Shown here: positions 8,333 through 18,316 of the stretch, piece after piece
How the letters are laid out: every line of letters begins with the position of its first letter
Numbering within the stretch: the first letter of the stretch is position 1
Assembly (NCBI GenBank): GCA_018970245.1
Contig: JAGWWT010000010.1
Span: 1-44,466 of the forward strand
DNA length: 44,466 nucleotides
DNA from: Patescibacteria group bacterium
GTDB taxonomy: Bacteria > Patescibacteriota > Minisyncoccia > Phycocordibacterales > PALSA-1337
Direction of reading: 5' to 3'
Position numbers and translations under genes: made by a program
The notes under the pieces: model-generated
Databases searched by the model: none
What the model was told of the DNA's origin: nothing
What the model saw: the letters and a program-made list of their open reading frames with translations, nothing else

Positions 8333-9724
8333 ATGTATCTCAAAACGACCCGATTCGGGCCTATCTTCGGACGTTTTGCCCCCGCCTTTCTATTTGCCGT
8401 TGTTTTTCTGGCTTCTTCAGCCTTTTGGCACCCGCGCATCGCCATGGCCCAAGCTCTGACCGCCGACCAGAGAGCCCAGCTTCAGGCCGAGCTCGCCCAA
8501 GTGGAAGCCGACCAGAAAGCCGCCCAGGGCGAGCTCAATGCCGCTCAGGCTAAGAGCGCCTCGCTCACCAACGACATCGCCGTCCTCGCGGCCAAGATCA
8601 AGACCGCCCAGCTCAACATCAAGGCCAAGAATCTACTCATCCAGTCATTAGGCAACGACATTGTCGGCAAGCAATCCCACATAAACGATCTCGAGGATCA
8701 GATAGGCAAGGGCAAGCAGACATTGGCCGACATATTGCGCAAGACCAACGAGCTGGACCAGTATTCATTGCCTGAAGTCATCCTTTCCGAGCAGTCTATA
8801 ACCGGCTTCTTCCAGGATATAGACCAATTCCAGGCCGTGCAGGACAGCCTCGGCGCCACTATGGACCAGCTCAATGCCGACGCTTCGACGACCGCGGCCG
8901 AGAAGGATGCCCTCACGGCCAGGCAGAATGCCGAGATGGATGCGCGGCACACCATCCAGGTCGAGCAAGCGAACATTCAGGCCGACCAGAATGAAGAGCG
9001 GCAGCTCCTCGCCATCAGCAAGGGCAATGAGAAGGCATACTCCAGCCTCGTGGCCCAGAAAGCCGCTCAAGCAGCCAAGATCCGGGCCGCTCTATTCGCT
9101 CTGGCTGGCGGCTCCAGTCCTATACCGTTCGGCGACGCCCTCCAGTATGCTCAAGCCGCTTCCAAGGTCACCGGCGTCGATCCTGCGTTCCTTCTGGCCA
9201 TCCTCACGCAGGAATCCAACCTCGGCAAGAATGTCGGGAACTGCTATCTCGCCAATACTTCGACGGGCGATGGCATAAACGTCAGGACCGGCAACCCCGT
9301 GACCAAGGTCATGAATCCGAACCGGGATGTGCCCGCTTTCTTGACCCTCACCAAGAGCCTCGGGCGCGATCCTATGCAGACCGTAGTCTCATGTCCTCAG
9401 GCCATAGGCTGGGGAGGCGCGATGGGCCCCGCCCAGTTCATAGCTTCGACCTGGAGCCTGATCCAGAACCAGGTCGCGTCTCTTCTCGGCATCTCCGGCC
9501 CGCCTAATCCCTGGAATCCCCAGCACGCCATCATGGCCGAAGCCCTTTTCATGGAGAATCTCGGCGCTTCGAGCGGCAGCTATTCTTCTGAGCTAAATGC
9601 GGCCTGCCGCTACTTCGGCGGCGGTACGCACTGCACTTCGATCACGCGCGGCTACGGCAACAGCGTGATGGGCCTCGCCGACAGGATCCAGCGCAACCAG
9701 ATAGATCCGCTGCAGAATCTGTAG
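8333..9724 (+). CDS. Secreted coiled-coil lytic transglycosylase
   Basis: The 463-residue protein has a signal peptide (hydrophobic FAPAFLFAVVFLASSAFW, probable cut after AMA near residue 41). A long coiled coil of PcsB/EnvC type follows (about 45-250), then an SLT/MltB-like transglycosylase domain (about 265-455). The catalytic Glu294 lies in AILTQESNLGKN, and GWGGAMGPAQFIASTW is the family's second motif. It should cleave glycan strands outside the membrane, with the coiled coil acting as a tether or regulatory arm as in division hydrolases. ATG 8333 is chosen because TATAAT (8320-8325) ends 7 nt upstream. A longer frame from 8240 runs through the direct repeat and is unlikely. Confidence 0.9.
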   Translation: MYLKTTRFGPIFGRFAPAFLFAVVFLASSAFWHPRIAMAQALTADQRAQLQAELAQVEADQKAAQGELNAAQAKSASLTNDIAVLAAKIKTAQLNIKAKNLLIQSLGNDIVGKQSHINDLEDQIGKGKQTLADILRKTNELDQYSLPEVILSEQSITGFFQDIDQFQAVQDSLGATMDQLNADASTTAAEKDALTARQNAEMDARHTIQVEQANIQADQNEERQLLAISKGNEKAYSSLVAQKAAQAAKIRAALFALAGGSSPIPFGDALQYAQAASKVTGVDPAFLLAILTQESNLGKNVGNCYLANTSTGDGINVRTGNPVTKVMNPNRDVPAFLTLTKSLGRDPMQTVVSCPQAIGWGGAMGPAQFIASTWSLIQNQVASLLGISGPPNPWNPQHAIMAEALFMENLGASSGSYSSELNAACRYFGGGTHCTSITRGYGNSVMGLADRIQRNQIDPLQNL

Positions 9725-9725
9725 G

Positions 9726-9762
9726 AGGAAGGAGGAAGGAGTAGGGAGTAGGGAGTAGGGAG
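9726..9762. repeat. AGTAGGG heptamer array (left)
   Basis: Purine-rich 7-bp units (AGTAGGG) repeat three times after two degenerate GGAGGAA units. The array lies directly after the transglycosylase stop and directly before the stop of the four-helix-bundle gene. It is the inverted counterpart of the array at 10154-10201. Confidence 0.8.
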
Positions 9763-9766
9763 GGGG

Positions 9767-10141
9767 TCAGGGCAGACGGCGTTTAGTCGAACGCAAAAGA
9801 CCCAGAAGGAGGGCCTCTGAATCACGTAAGCATGTGCTCAGGAAGTCTCGATCTTTTTCTGATAGATATCTAAGATCAGCTGCTACATAGATATGGCTTT
9901 GGAGCTCAGTCAGAGACCCGTGAGCTTGATTGTAAAAATTCATCTTTTCCTTAATAGATATCCGCCCAAAACCTTCAGCTATATTGGCGATTATAGACAC
10001 GGATGATCTTCTCATTTGCGATGTCAATCCGAATCTCTCTTCGGCAGGGAAGCCGGCCGTCTTTTCGTAGACAGCTTTTACCAGCTTCCTGCCTTCTTGC
10101 CAGGCATTCAGATCAAAAAAGCTGCGGACCTGTTTATCCAT
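9767..10141 (-). CDS. Four-helix-bundle protein (23S rRNA intervening-sequence/Avd-like family)
   Basis: The 124-residue product matches the S23/IVP four-helix-bundle family (TIGR02436): an N-terminal F-x-x-L-x-A-W-x-x-G segment, then EERFGLTSQMRRSSVSIIAN directly followed by IAEGFGR. Family members occur as ORFs in 23S rRNA insertions, as Avd accessory proteins of diversity-generating retroelements, and as free-standing genes. Their function outside retroelements is unknown, though nucleic-acid binding is suspected because the surface is basic. TATAAT (10153-10148) ends 6 nt before the ATG. The gene is bracketed by inverted heptamer arrays, so the whole unit (9726-10201) looks like an inserted cassette. 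Confidence 0.87.
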   Translation of the reverse strand: MDKQVRSFFDLNAWQEGRKLVKAVYEKTAGFPAEERFGLTSQMRRSSVSIIANIAEGFGRISIKEKMNFYNQAHGSLTELQSHIYVAADLRYLSEKDRDFLSTCLRDSEALLLGLLRSTKRRLP

Positions 10142-10153
10142 TCCTCCATTATA

Positions 10154-10201
10154 CTCCTCCTTACTCCTTACTCCCTACTCCCTACTCCTTACTCCCTTCT
10201 C
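10154..10201. repeat. Heptamer array (right), inverted relative to the left array
   Basis: Read on the minus strand, 7-bp units AGTAAGG and AGTAGGG alternate about five times just upstream of the TATAAT of the four-helix-bundle gene. With the left array this makes imperfect terminal inverted repeats around one gene. The array ends at the RNase J stop codon. Confidence 0.8.
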
Positions 10202-12346
10202 CTATATCGTAAGTATCACCGGTATCACCATCGGCCTCTTCGCGGTCTTGTTCAGTAGATACTTGCTGACCTCGTCGGTGATGTTGTCCTTGACGAAATC
10301 GATGTTGATCGGATTCTGGCCGCGAGTCGAGCGCTCGACGGTGTCCTTGATCAAGATGCGGACCTCGTGCAGGAGCTCTTGGGACTCGCGGAGATAGACG
10401 AAGCCGCGGGAGATGATGTCAGGAGACTTCTTGAGCTTGCCATTCGAGGCGTTGATGATGCCGAAGATGATGAATATGCCGTCCTGGGCGAGCATCTGGC
10501 GGTCGCGGATGACGACGTCCTGGACATCGCCGACCGAGAAGCCGTCGACGAGCATGAGCGACGAAGGCGCTTTTTCCTTGAGCTTCGTGAGCTTGGTGCC
10601 GCCGCCTTGGACCTCTATTATCGAGCTGTTATCAGGCAGGGCCACATCCTCCTCTCGCAGGCCGTTGGCTTCCTTGGCTACGTCGGCATGGACGCGGAGC
10701 ATGTAATGGTATCCGTGGAGCGGCATGAAGAACTTCGGATGGATCTTCCTGTGGATCCACAGCGTCTCGTCCCGGTAGGCGTGGCCGGTCGAGTGGACCT
10801 CGGCCGTGCGGTAGTGGATGATGCGGGCGCCTTGGCGCGAGAGGTTGTCCTTGAGCTTCTGGACGGCGCGCTCGTTGCCTGGGATGACCGACGAAGAAAG
10901 GATGACCGTGTCGCGAGGAGTGATGCGGATCTTGGTGTGGGTCTTGTTGGAGATGCGCATGAGCGCCGCGAATTCGTCTCCTTGGGCGCCGGTAGCCAGG
11001 ATGACTATCCGGTCCGGCGGATAGTTGTCGATCTCATCGGAGGTGATGATCGTCTCCTTCTTGGCTTTCAAGAGGCCGAGATGCTTGCAGATCTCGATAT
11101 TCGATTTCAAGCTCCGGCCTTCGACGGCGACTTTCTTGCCGTACTTCTCGGCGAACTCGATCATCTTCAAGAGGCGCTCGAGGAGCGATGAGAAAGTGGC
11201 GATGATCAGGCGGCCGGTCGCGTTCTTGATGTATTCCTCCAGGTTCTTGTGGACCTGCTTCTCGGGGATGGAGAAGCCGGGTATCTCGACATTAGTGGAA
11301 TCAGCCATGAGCATGAGGACATTCGTCGGGCTTGGCAGCGGATGGCCGGCGGCATTGTTCGGGCCCTGAAGAGCCGGGAAGGCGCGGCTGTATTCAGCGT
11401 CTTCTTCCGGCGTGGCTACGCCGTCTATATGGTCCATCTTGAGGTCGCCAGTGTGGACGATCGAGCCGTAAGGCGTCTCGATGATCACGCCCATGGCGTC
11501 CGGGATGGTGTGGGTGACGGAGAAGAATTTGACCTTGAGCTTGCCGATCTGGATCTCCTGGTTCTTTTCGACGAGCCGGATGTCGAGCTTCGGCATGGCC
11601 GGGAATTCCTCCTGGCGCTTCTGGATGAGGACGGACGTGAGGAGGCGCGTGTATATCGGCGGATTGCCGATGCGCGGCATGATGTAAGGTATGCCTCCGG
11701 TGTGGTCGAGGTGGCCGTGCGTGATGATGACTGCGCGGATCTGGTTGCGGCGCTCTTCTAGATATTTGGTGTTAGGCAGGATGTAGTCGATGCCGGGAGT
11801 GTTCTCGTCCCGGAATTGGAAGCCCATGTCGATGACGATGATGTCGTCTCCGAATTGGATGGCTGTGCAGTTCCTCCCGACTTCTTCGACGCCGCCCAAT
11901 GGCACGACGCGGATCGAATCGGCCGCCAATGGCGGGATGACTTGGTCATCAGGCGCGCGGGTGAGGGATGGGGCCGGACGGCCGCGCTTGGCCGGGCGGT
12001 TCTCCTTCCTTATGACGCTCATCCTGGCGCCGGCGACGTGGCTCAAGCTCGTCCTGGCCGCGCCCGGCCTTGAGAAGCCAGGCCTCGAGCCCATGGCTGG
12101 CCTCGCGAGCGAAGCTTGGCCCCTCAGGGCCTCCGGATGCTTGAGGGCGCCCCTTCCGAGGACTATCCTATGGGCTTTGGGGGCGGCAGAAGCGGGGGCG
12201 GGAGTAGAGGCGGCAGAAGCGGGGGCGTGAGCGGGAGCAGGAGCGGCGCTGTCGTTCCTGAGCACGCGCGTGTTCTGGTCGAAAGGCCTGCGGCGGAACG
12301 GCGGCCTGCCTCTGCTGAATTGTCTCGGTTGTTTGTTGTTCTCCAT
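10202..12346 (-). CDS. rnj: Ribonuclease J with long disordered N-terminal extension
   Basis: The 714-residue product is a metallo-beta-lactamase/beta-CASP ribonuclease combining 5'-3' exo- and endonuclease activity, used in mRNA decay and rRNA processing. The zinc motif is HGHLDH (His210, His212, Asp214, His215), and THTIPDAMGVII and VHTGDLKMD follow. The beta-CASP part contains the STGHAYRDE histidine loop, and a C-terminal RNase J domain is present. Residues 1-135 are rich in Arg, Pro and Ala and lie before the catalytic domain. This is longer than in ordinary RNase J and probably an RNA-binding tail. The gene follows the solute-binding-protein gene by 45 bp on the same strand and may be co-transcribed with it. 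Confidence 0.93.
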   Translation of the reverse strand: MENNKQPRQFSRGRPPFRRRPFDQNTRVLRNDSAAPAPAHAPASAASTPAPASAAPKAHRIVLGRGALKHPEALRGQASLARPAMGSRPGFSRPGAARTSLSHVAGARMSVIRKENRPAKRGRPAPSLTRAPDDQVIPPLAADSIRVVPLGGVEEVGRNCTAIQFGDDIIVIDMGFQFRDENTPGIDYILPNTKYLEERRNQIRAVIITHGHLDHTGGIPYIMPRIGNPPIYTRLLTSVLIQKRQEEFPAMPKLDIRLVEKNQEIQIGKLKVKFFSVTHTIPDAMGVIIETPYGSIVHTGDLKMDHIDGVATPEEDAEYSRAFPALQGPNNAAGHPLPSPTNVLMLMADSTNVEIPGFSIPEKQVHKNLEEYIKNATGRLIIATFSSLLERLLKMIEFAEKYGKKVAVEGRSLKSNIEICKHLGLLKAKKETIITSDEIDNYPPDRIVILATGAQGDEFAALMRISNKTHTKIRITPRDTVILSSSVIPGNERAVQKLKDNLSRQGARIIHYRTAEVHSTGHAYRDETLWIHRKIHPKFFMPLHGYHYMLRVHADVAKEANGLREEDVALPDNSSIIEVQGGGTKLTKLKEKAPSSLMLVDGFSVGDVQDVVIRDRQMLAQDGIFIIFGIINASNGKLKKSPDIISRGFVYLRESQELLHEVRILIKDTVERSTRGQNPINIDFVKDNITDEVSKYLLNKTAKRPMVIPVILTI

Positions 12347-12391
12347 GTTTGTGTTTTTTTGTGTTGCTGATATGCGGTCCTTTGTCTATAT

Positions 12392-14167
12392 CTATCTGCG
12401 TGCGAATATCTTCCAAACCCTCTCTGTATCCATGTACCAATCCGTGACGTTCGCGAACCGGTCAGATGGTACGTTGATCCCGCTCAAGTCGACGTTATGC
12501 AGAGATCTGGGTATGGCGTATATGAAATCCGGCGAATAAAGGAAGACGGCCGGGTCGTCTGCTGCGATCACATTGGCGAACTGCGAATAAAGGCTTGCTC
12601 GGGTCGCGTCGTCGGAAGCGGTCCGGATGCTCTCTAGGATCTTGTCGGCCTTGCTATTGGCGTACATGGCGATGTTCAGGCCCGGGGAGTTGCGCTCCGA
12701 CGAGTGCCAGAAGGCATACAGGTCCCTGTCCTGGCCGATGAATTCTCCGAAGAGGAGGGCATCGTATTTCCTGGGGCGGATGACATTCTGATAAAGATCG
12801 GATGGCTCGAAGACCTTGACGCTCACCTGCGCGCCCAGGGCGGTCCAGGCGCTCTTGAGGAGGTCGGCGGCTTCCTTGAGATCCGGAGCGTCCGCCGTAT
12901 ATATGTCGAATGAGAGGGCGGTAGCGGACTTGGCGCCCTTCGGCTGGTTTTGGTATATGCCTGTCACGGGGTCCTTCTTCCATCCGTTCTTCTCGAGGAG
13001 GGCCTGCGCGGCGGCTATGGAAGTCGACGCATCTGATGGCTGCTGGGCGGCCGTGCTGGAGGCGCTCGAGGCACTGGAAGGATCGAGGACGGGGAGCGGG
13101 CCGTCGATCGGCACGCCGTATCCGTAAAGAGCCTGATCGACGATGGCCTGCCTCGGGGCGGTCATATCCAAAGCGGCGCGGACATTCTTGTCAGCCAAGA
13201 CTGGCGCTTGGTTCTGGTTGAAGAAGACTCCGAAGATGCGAGGCAGGGGAGCGGTGGCGATAGTGTACGGCTGGGCCGAATCCGAAGCCAGGCGCGAGGC
13301 GGCATCAGGCGGGACTGACGGCAAGCTGTCTATGGAGCCGCTGTCCAGAGCCGACAGGGCTTTGTCCTGATCGGGGAAGAAGCTGAAGACGATGGAGCCT
13401 ATGTGCGGCGCTTGGCCATAGTAGCCCTTCCAAGGCACGAGGGAATATGATGTCGGTATGCCTCCGCTGTCTCGCGAGATGGATGATTCCTGGTATGGCC
13501 CTGAACCGACCGGCTCTATATTGAGCTGAGACAGGCTGAATTGGTCGTCGGAAAGGCCGCCCCAGAGGTGCTTCGGCAGTATGCCGACCGTCGTGTTCGA
13601 CAGGAATGGGGCGTAAGGCTGCTTCAAGGTGAAGACTACGACGTCGGTCGACGAAGCGGCCGCTGAGATGTTCTGCCAGTCGGCGCGCAACGGGCTCTTG
13701 AGGGCGGCATCCTGGATCTTTTGGACGGTGAAGACGACGTCGTCGGCCGTGAGAGGCGATCCGTCTTGGAAATGCAAGCCGTCCTTCAGGGTGAAAGCGT
13801 ATGTGAGCCCGTCAGGCGAGACTGAATACGAGGAGGCGAGATCGGGCACGAGGTTGCCGTTCTCTTCGCGCATCAGGCCTGAATAGACGAGGGCTGAGAT
13901 GCTCGAATCGACGTCGGTCACGGCCAGGACGGGGTTGATGTCGCGCGGAAGGCCGATCGCGCCCTCTCGGAGCGAGCCGCCCCGGGCTGGAACCTCTACC
14001 GTGAGCATGGCGCGCACCTGCCAGGCCATGGAAAAGGCGGCGATGCAGGCGATGGCCACGAGCGCCCCGAAGACCGCTTTCTCCGTCGCGGAGAAGCGCC
14101 TTATGTAATTCATTATCGTCGGACCGCTTTTGAGGCGGAGCTCGTTTTGGTATTCGGCTTGTGTCAC
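12392..14167 (-). CDS. Membrane-anchored family 5 (peptide/nickel-type) solute-binding protein
   Basis: The 591-residue SBP_bac_5 protein shows the characteristic GGSLREGAIGLPRDINPVLA, LVYSGLMREENGNLVPDLAS, DGLHFQDGSPLTADDVVFTV and GPYQES segments. Instead of a lipobox it has an uncleaved membrane helix at about residues 28-52 (KAVFGALVAIACIAAFSMAW). No permease or ATPase genes are adjacent, so the transporter partner is elsewhere or absent. Oligopeptides are the usual ligand of the family. The frame opens at GTG 14167. ATG 14113 (MNYIRRFSATEKAV) is an equally good start and keeps the membrane helix. secG lies 95 bp upstream on the same strand. Confidence 0.87.
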   Translation of the reverse strand: MTQAEYQNELRLKSGPTIMNYIRRFSATEKAVFGALVAIACIAAFSMAWQVRAMLTVEVPARGGSLREGAIGLPRDINPVLAVTDVDSSISALVYSGLMREENGNLVPDLASSYSVSPDGLTYAFTLKDGLHFQDGSPLTADDVVFTVQKIQDAALKSPLRADWQNISAAASSTDVVVFTLKQPYAPFLSNTTVGILPKHLWGGLSDDQFSLSQLNIEPVGSGPYQESSISRDSGGIPTSYSLVPWKGYYGQAPHIGSIVFSFFPDQDKALSALDSGSIDSLPSVPPDAASRLASDSAQPYTIATAPLPRIFGVFFNQNQAPVLADKNVRAALDMTAPRQAIVDQALYGYGVPIDGPLPVLDPSSASSASSTAAQQPSDASTSIAAAQALLEKNGWKKDPVTGIYQNQPKGAKSATALSFDIYTADAPDLKEAADLLKSAWTALGAQVSVKVFEPSDLYQNVIRPRKYDALLFGEFIGQDRDLYAFWHSSERNSPGLNIAMYANSKADKILESIRTASDDATRASLYSQFANVIAADDPAVFLYSPDFIYAIPRSLHNVDLSGINVPSDRFANVTDWYMDTERVWKIFARR

Positions 14168-14172
14168 TAGGG

Positions 14173-14213
14173 TTCGCTAGATGCTTATTCGCTATATGCT
14201 AAGAGATTCGCTA
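14173..14213. repeat. Three TTCGCTA repeats upstream of the solute-binding-protein gene
   Basis: TTCGCTA occurs at 14173, 14188 and 14207 in the 95-bp gap between secG and the solute-binding-protein gene. The iterated heptamer could be a binding site. Next to it GGATGC and GCATCC (about 14226-14248) can pair as a hairpin after secG, but without a T-tract. Confidence 0.5.
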
Positions 14214-14262
14214 GCTGCCGATGCCGGATGCCATGCATGCGAGCATCCGCGGCCTGAAGCAG

Positions 14263-14484
14263 CTAGATAAGATTCAATAATGCCGATGCGGCGAAGAGGA
14301 CAGCGGTGATGATGGTGGCGTTGAAGAGCGTCTTCTCGAGGCCGCGCCTTGTGTGGAAGGCCGAGCTGAAGTTGTCGCTTCCGCCGAACGCGCCGCCGAC
14401 CTGAGCGCCTGTGCGCTGCAGGAGGATCTCGACGACCAGGATCACAGACAAGAAAATCTGTATATACGGGAGGACGGACTTCAT
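14263..14484 (-). CDS. secG: Preprotein translocase subunit SecG
   Basis: The 73-residue protein has two membrane helices (IQIFLSVILVVEILLQ and NATIITAVLFAASALLNLI) joined by a Gly-rich loop, GGAFGGSDNFSSAFHTRRG. This is the classic SecG layout. The conserved LLQxxGAQVGGAFGGS stretch places it securely in the family. It is an accessory subunit of the SecYEG protein-export channel. It heads a minus-strand run with the solute-binding protein and RNase J. Upstream is the second repeat cassette rather than a gene. Confidence 0.92.
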   Translation of the reverse strand: MKSVLPYIQIFLSVILVVEILLQRTGAQVGGAFGGSDNFSSAFHTRRGLEKTLFNATIITAVLFAASALLNLI

Positions 14485-14533
14485 TGGTCAGAGGATAGCA
14501 TATGGGGCAGGAATGCGCAACTACGCGAAGGCT

Positions 14534-14617
14534 GGCCAATAAGGCGGCCCAGAGGCGGAGCGGGTTGGGCGAATAAGGCGGGCCAGGGGCGGAGCGGGTT
14601 GGGCGAATAAGGCGGGC
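14534..14617 (+). repeat. 34-bp G-rich tandem repeat (about 2.5 copies)
   Basis: Units at 14534-14567 and 14568-14601 differ at few positions and a partial third runs to about 14617. Each contains GGCGGAGCGGGTTG and AATAAGGCGGG. This is the left arm of the second three-part cassette. No gene is evident in 14485-14832. Confidence 0.8.
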
Positions 14618-14655
14618 ACGGTAATGGTAGGCATCCTCTCTCCCTTTTCTCCGCA

Positions 14656-14692
14656 TATGCAAAAACGTCGAAAATCTCGACGGATTTGCATA
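14656..14692. repeat. Single-hairpin version of the CGTCGA/TCGACG palindrome
   Basis: TATGCAAA (14656-14663) pairs with TTTGCATA (14685-14692), and CGTCGA (14666-14671) pairs with TCGACG (14677-14682). On the minus strand the loop reads GATTT, as in the copy at 3015-3084. The only structural difference is that the earlier element has the inner hairpin twice. Confidence 0.85.
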
Positions 14693-14715
14693 GGCAGGCA
14701 AAAGGGATGCTTGCA

Positions 14716-14772
14716 CCACATATGCCGCGTCTCTTCGCCCAGATGCCGCGCATCTCCGCCACATATGCCGCG
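14716..14772 (+). repeat. CACATATGCCGCG / CAGATGCCGCG repeats
   Basis: CCACATATGCCGCG occurs at 14716-14729 and 14759-14772, with CCCAGATGCCGCG between them at 14738-14750. The spacing is 21-22 bp. The words resemble the CAGATGCCG units of 3095-3266. Confidence 0.65.
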
Positions 14773-14783
14773 CACTTGTCAAG

Positions 14784-14811
14784 TTGCTAGAGGGAGATTC
14801 GCGGCTATAAT
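14784..14811 (+). promoter_or_regulatory. groESL promoter
   Basis: TTGCTA (14784-14789) and TATAAT (14806-14811) are spaced 16 bp. The predicted start near 14818 leaves a leader of about 15 nt before the groES ATG. No CIRCE inverted repeat (TTAGCACTC/GAGTGCTAA) is present, so HrcA control is not supported by sequence. Confidence 0.6.
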
Positions 14812-14832
14812 AATCATCTAATTTAAAACCCC

Positions 14833-16855
<2,023 letters not shown>

Positions 16856-16900
16856 GCCCATGATATGGTATGATTCGAGCATTATAATCAGATCAACTCC

Positions 16901-17590
16901 ATGAAAAAGAAATCCATCATAACCCTAGCGATCATCGCTGTCGTCATCGTCCTCATCATCGTATTCAGCCGTCCTTCGCCGGCGCCTGCCGGCCCTGAAG
17001 TCGGCCTCATCTCGACCGACAGCGGCGGATCGCCCACGCCCGTGGTCGTCGTCTCCGACACCGGCCAGGTCTCGAGCAAGCTCTCCAAGTATGAGAACGC
17101 CGAGCTCGGCTTCTCGGTCGATTATCCGACAGCCTGGGAGGCCGATCAGAGCCCGACTGGCGTGACCTTCATCATGCCTATCGATCAGACGCAGGTCTCT
17201 ACGGTGGCCAAGCTTCAGGCTGACGTCACAGTGGCCGGAGGCAAGTGCGCATTCCCGCCAGTGACCACCATCAACGACCGCGGCACGATGACTTCCGGAT
17301 CGAACACCTTCAGCATGATCTCCATGTCGAACAGCGTCCAAGGCAGGCAGTATTTCAACCGCATGTACACTCTCCAGCATGGAGACGTCTGCTATGTCTT
17401 CACGCTCTCGACCATCGCCCTTTCGCCCGAGAGCAAGGGCCTCACCGGTTCCAACGTCACGCAGGCCCAGAACAACAACAAGGCCATCATCGACACGTCT
17501 GATAGCGACTTCACGACTATGGTCAAGTCCTTCACCTTCATCCAAGGCCCGGCTGGCATAGACGAGACCAAGGCCGCACCGACGAAGTAA
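16901..17590 (+). CDS. Membrane-anchored extracytoplasmic protein with PsbP-like domain
   Basis: The 229-residue protein has an N-terminal membrane helix (residues 5-23, SIITLAIIAVVIVLIIVFS), a Pro/Ser/Thr linker, then a folded domain starting YENAELGFSVDYPTAWEADQ. That opening (xGFSxxYPxxW) is typical of PsbP-like or Mog1-like domains found in many small lipoproteins. No catalytic residues are recognisable. Two cysteines at about residues 113 and 167 may form a disulfide. TATAAT at 16883-16888 gives a leader of only about 6 nt. It precedes lemA by 27 bp. Function unknown. Confidence 0.7.
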   Translation: MKKKSIITLAIIAVVIVLIIVFSRPSPAPAGPEVGLISTDSGGSPTPVVVVSDTGQVSSKLSKYENAELGFSVDYPTAWEADQSPTGVTFIMPIDQTQVSTVAKLQADVTVAGGKCAFPPVTTINDRGTMTSGSNTFSMISMSNSVQGRQYFNRMYTLQHGDVCYVFTLSTIALSPESKGLTGSNVTQAQNNNKAIIDTSDSDFTTMVKSFTFIQGPAGIDETKAAPTK

Positions 17591-17599
17591 GAACAAAGT

Positions 17600-17613
17600 A
17601 ATACTTCATACTT
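17600..17613 (-). repeat. Two AAGTATK heptamers
   Basis: On the minus strand AAGTATG and AAGTATT lie head to tail between the anchored protein and lemA. The same heptamers form a six-unit array at 34118-34159. Confidence 0.5.
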
Positions 17614-17617
17614 ACCA

Positions 17618-18172
17618 ATGATCTACATCATCCTAGCGATAATAGTGATCCTCGTCCTCTGGGTCATCCTGTCCTATAACCGGATGGTGATGCTGGTCCA
17701 GAGGGCCAAGGAAGCTTGGGCCGACATCGACGTCCAGCTCAAGCGCCGTTATGATCTCATCCCGAACTTGGTGAACACCGTCAAAGGCTATGCCGCACAC
17801 GAGCAGACTGCTTTCGACAACGTTTCCAAGGCGCGCGCGGCCGCCATGGGCGCGAGCTCGCTCGCCGAGAAGGGCCAAGCCGAAGCCACCCTTGCCGGCG
17901 CCCTGAAGTCCGTTTTCGCCATCGCCGAGGCCTATCCTGACCTGAAGGCTAACCAGAACTTCCTCCAGCTCCAATCCGATCTGACCGACACGGAGGACAA
18001 GATCCAGGCGGCCCGCCGCTTCTATAACGGCAATGTCCGCGACCTCAATACCGCCGTCCAGATCTTCCCGGGCAGCGTCATCGCCGGCATGTTCCACATC
18101 TCGCAGATGGAGTTCTTCCAGCTCGATGATGCGGACGCGGCCGCCCGCGAGCCCGTACAAGTCAAGTTTTGA
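17618..18172 (+). CDS. lemA: LemA family protein
   Basis: The 184-residue protein has an N-terminal membrane helix (residues 2-20) and the LemA helical core. Signatures are NRMVMLVQRAKEAWADIDVQ and LKRRYDLIPNLVNTVKGYAA, FDNVSKARAAAM, and LQSDLTDTEDKIQAARRFYN followed by GNVRDLNTAVQIFPGSVIAG. LemA proteins are often encoded beside HtpX-type proteases, as here, and are thought to take part in envelope protein quality control. The biochemical role is not settled. A 118-bp inverted-repeat element separates it from htpX. Confidence 0.93.
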   Translation: MIYIILAIIVILVLWVILSYNRMVMLVQRAKEAWADIDVQLKRRYDLIPNLVNTVKGYAAHEQTAFDNVSKARAAAMGASSLAEKGQAEATLAGALKSVFAIAEAYPDLKANQNFLQLQSDLTDTEDKIQAARRFYNGNVRDLNTAVQIFPGSVIAGMFHISQMEFFQLDDADAAAREPVQVKF

Positions 18173-18184
18173 TATACGACGGAG

Positions 18185-18302
18185 TCGGGATATCAGGAAG
18201 CTCCTCCTCGGGAACCGACCTCTCGGCCTGCTGGCCTCGGGTCTACTGCTCGGCCTCATCGGCCTCCGCAAGTTTTCCTCGGAAGACTTCCTGATATCCC
18301 GA
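18185..18302. repeat. Inverted repeat between lemA and htpX
   Basis: TCGGGATATCAGGAAG (18185-18200) is repeated exactly in inverse at 18287-18302, enclosing 86 bp rich in GGCCT words. The right arm ends 14 bp before the htpX ATG. In the lemA-htpX mRNA the arms would close a long hairpin just before the start codon. Confidence 0.85.
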
Positions 18303-18316
18303 ATCGTAGATAGATC

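Noticed and set aside
14700-14832. CIRCE operator upstream of groES
   Set aside because: The TTAGCACTC-N9-GAGTGCTAA palindrome or a near variant is absent.
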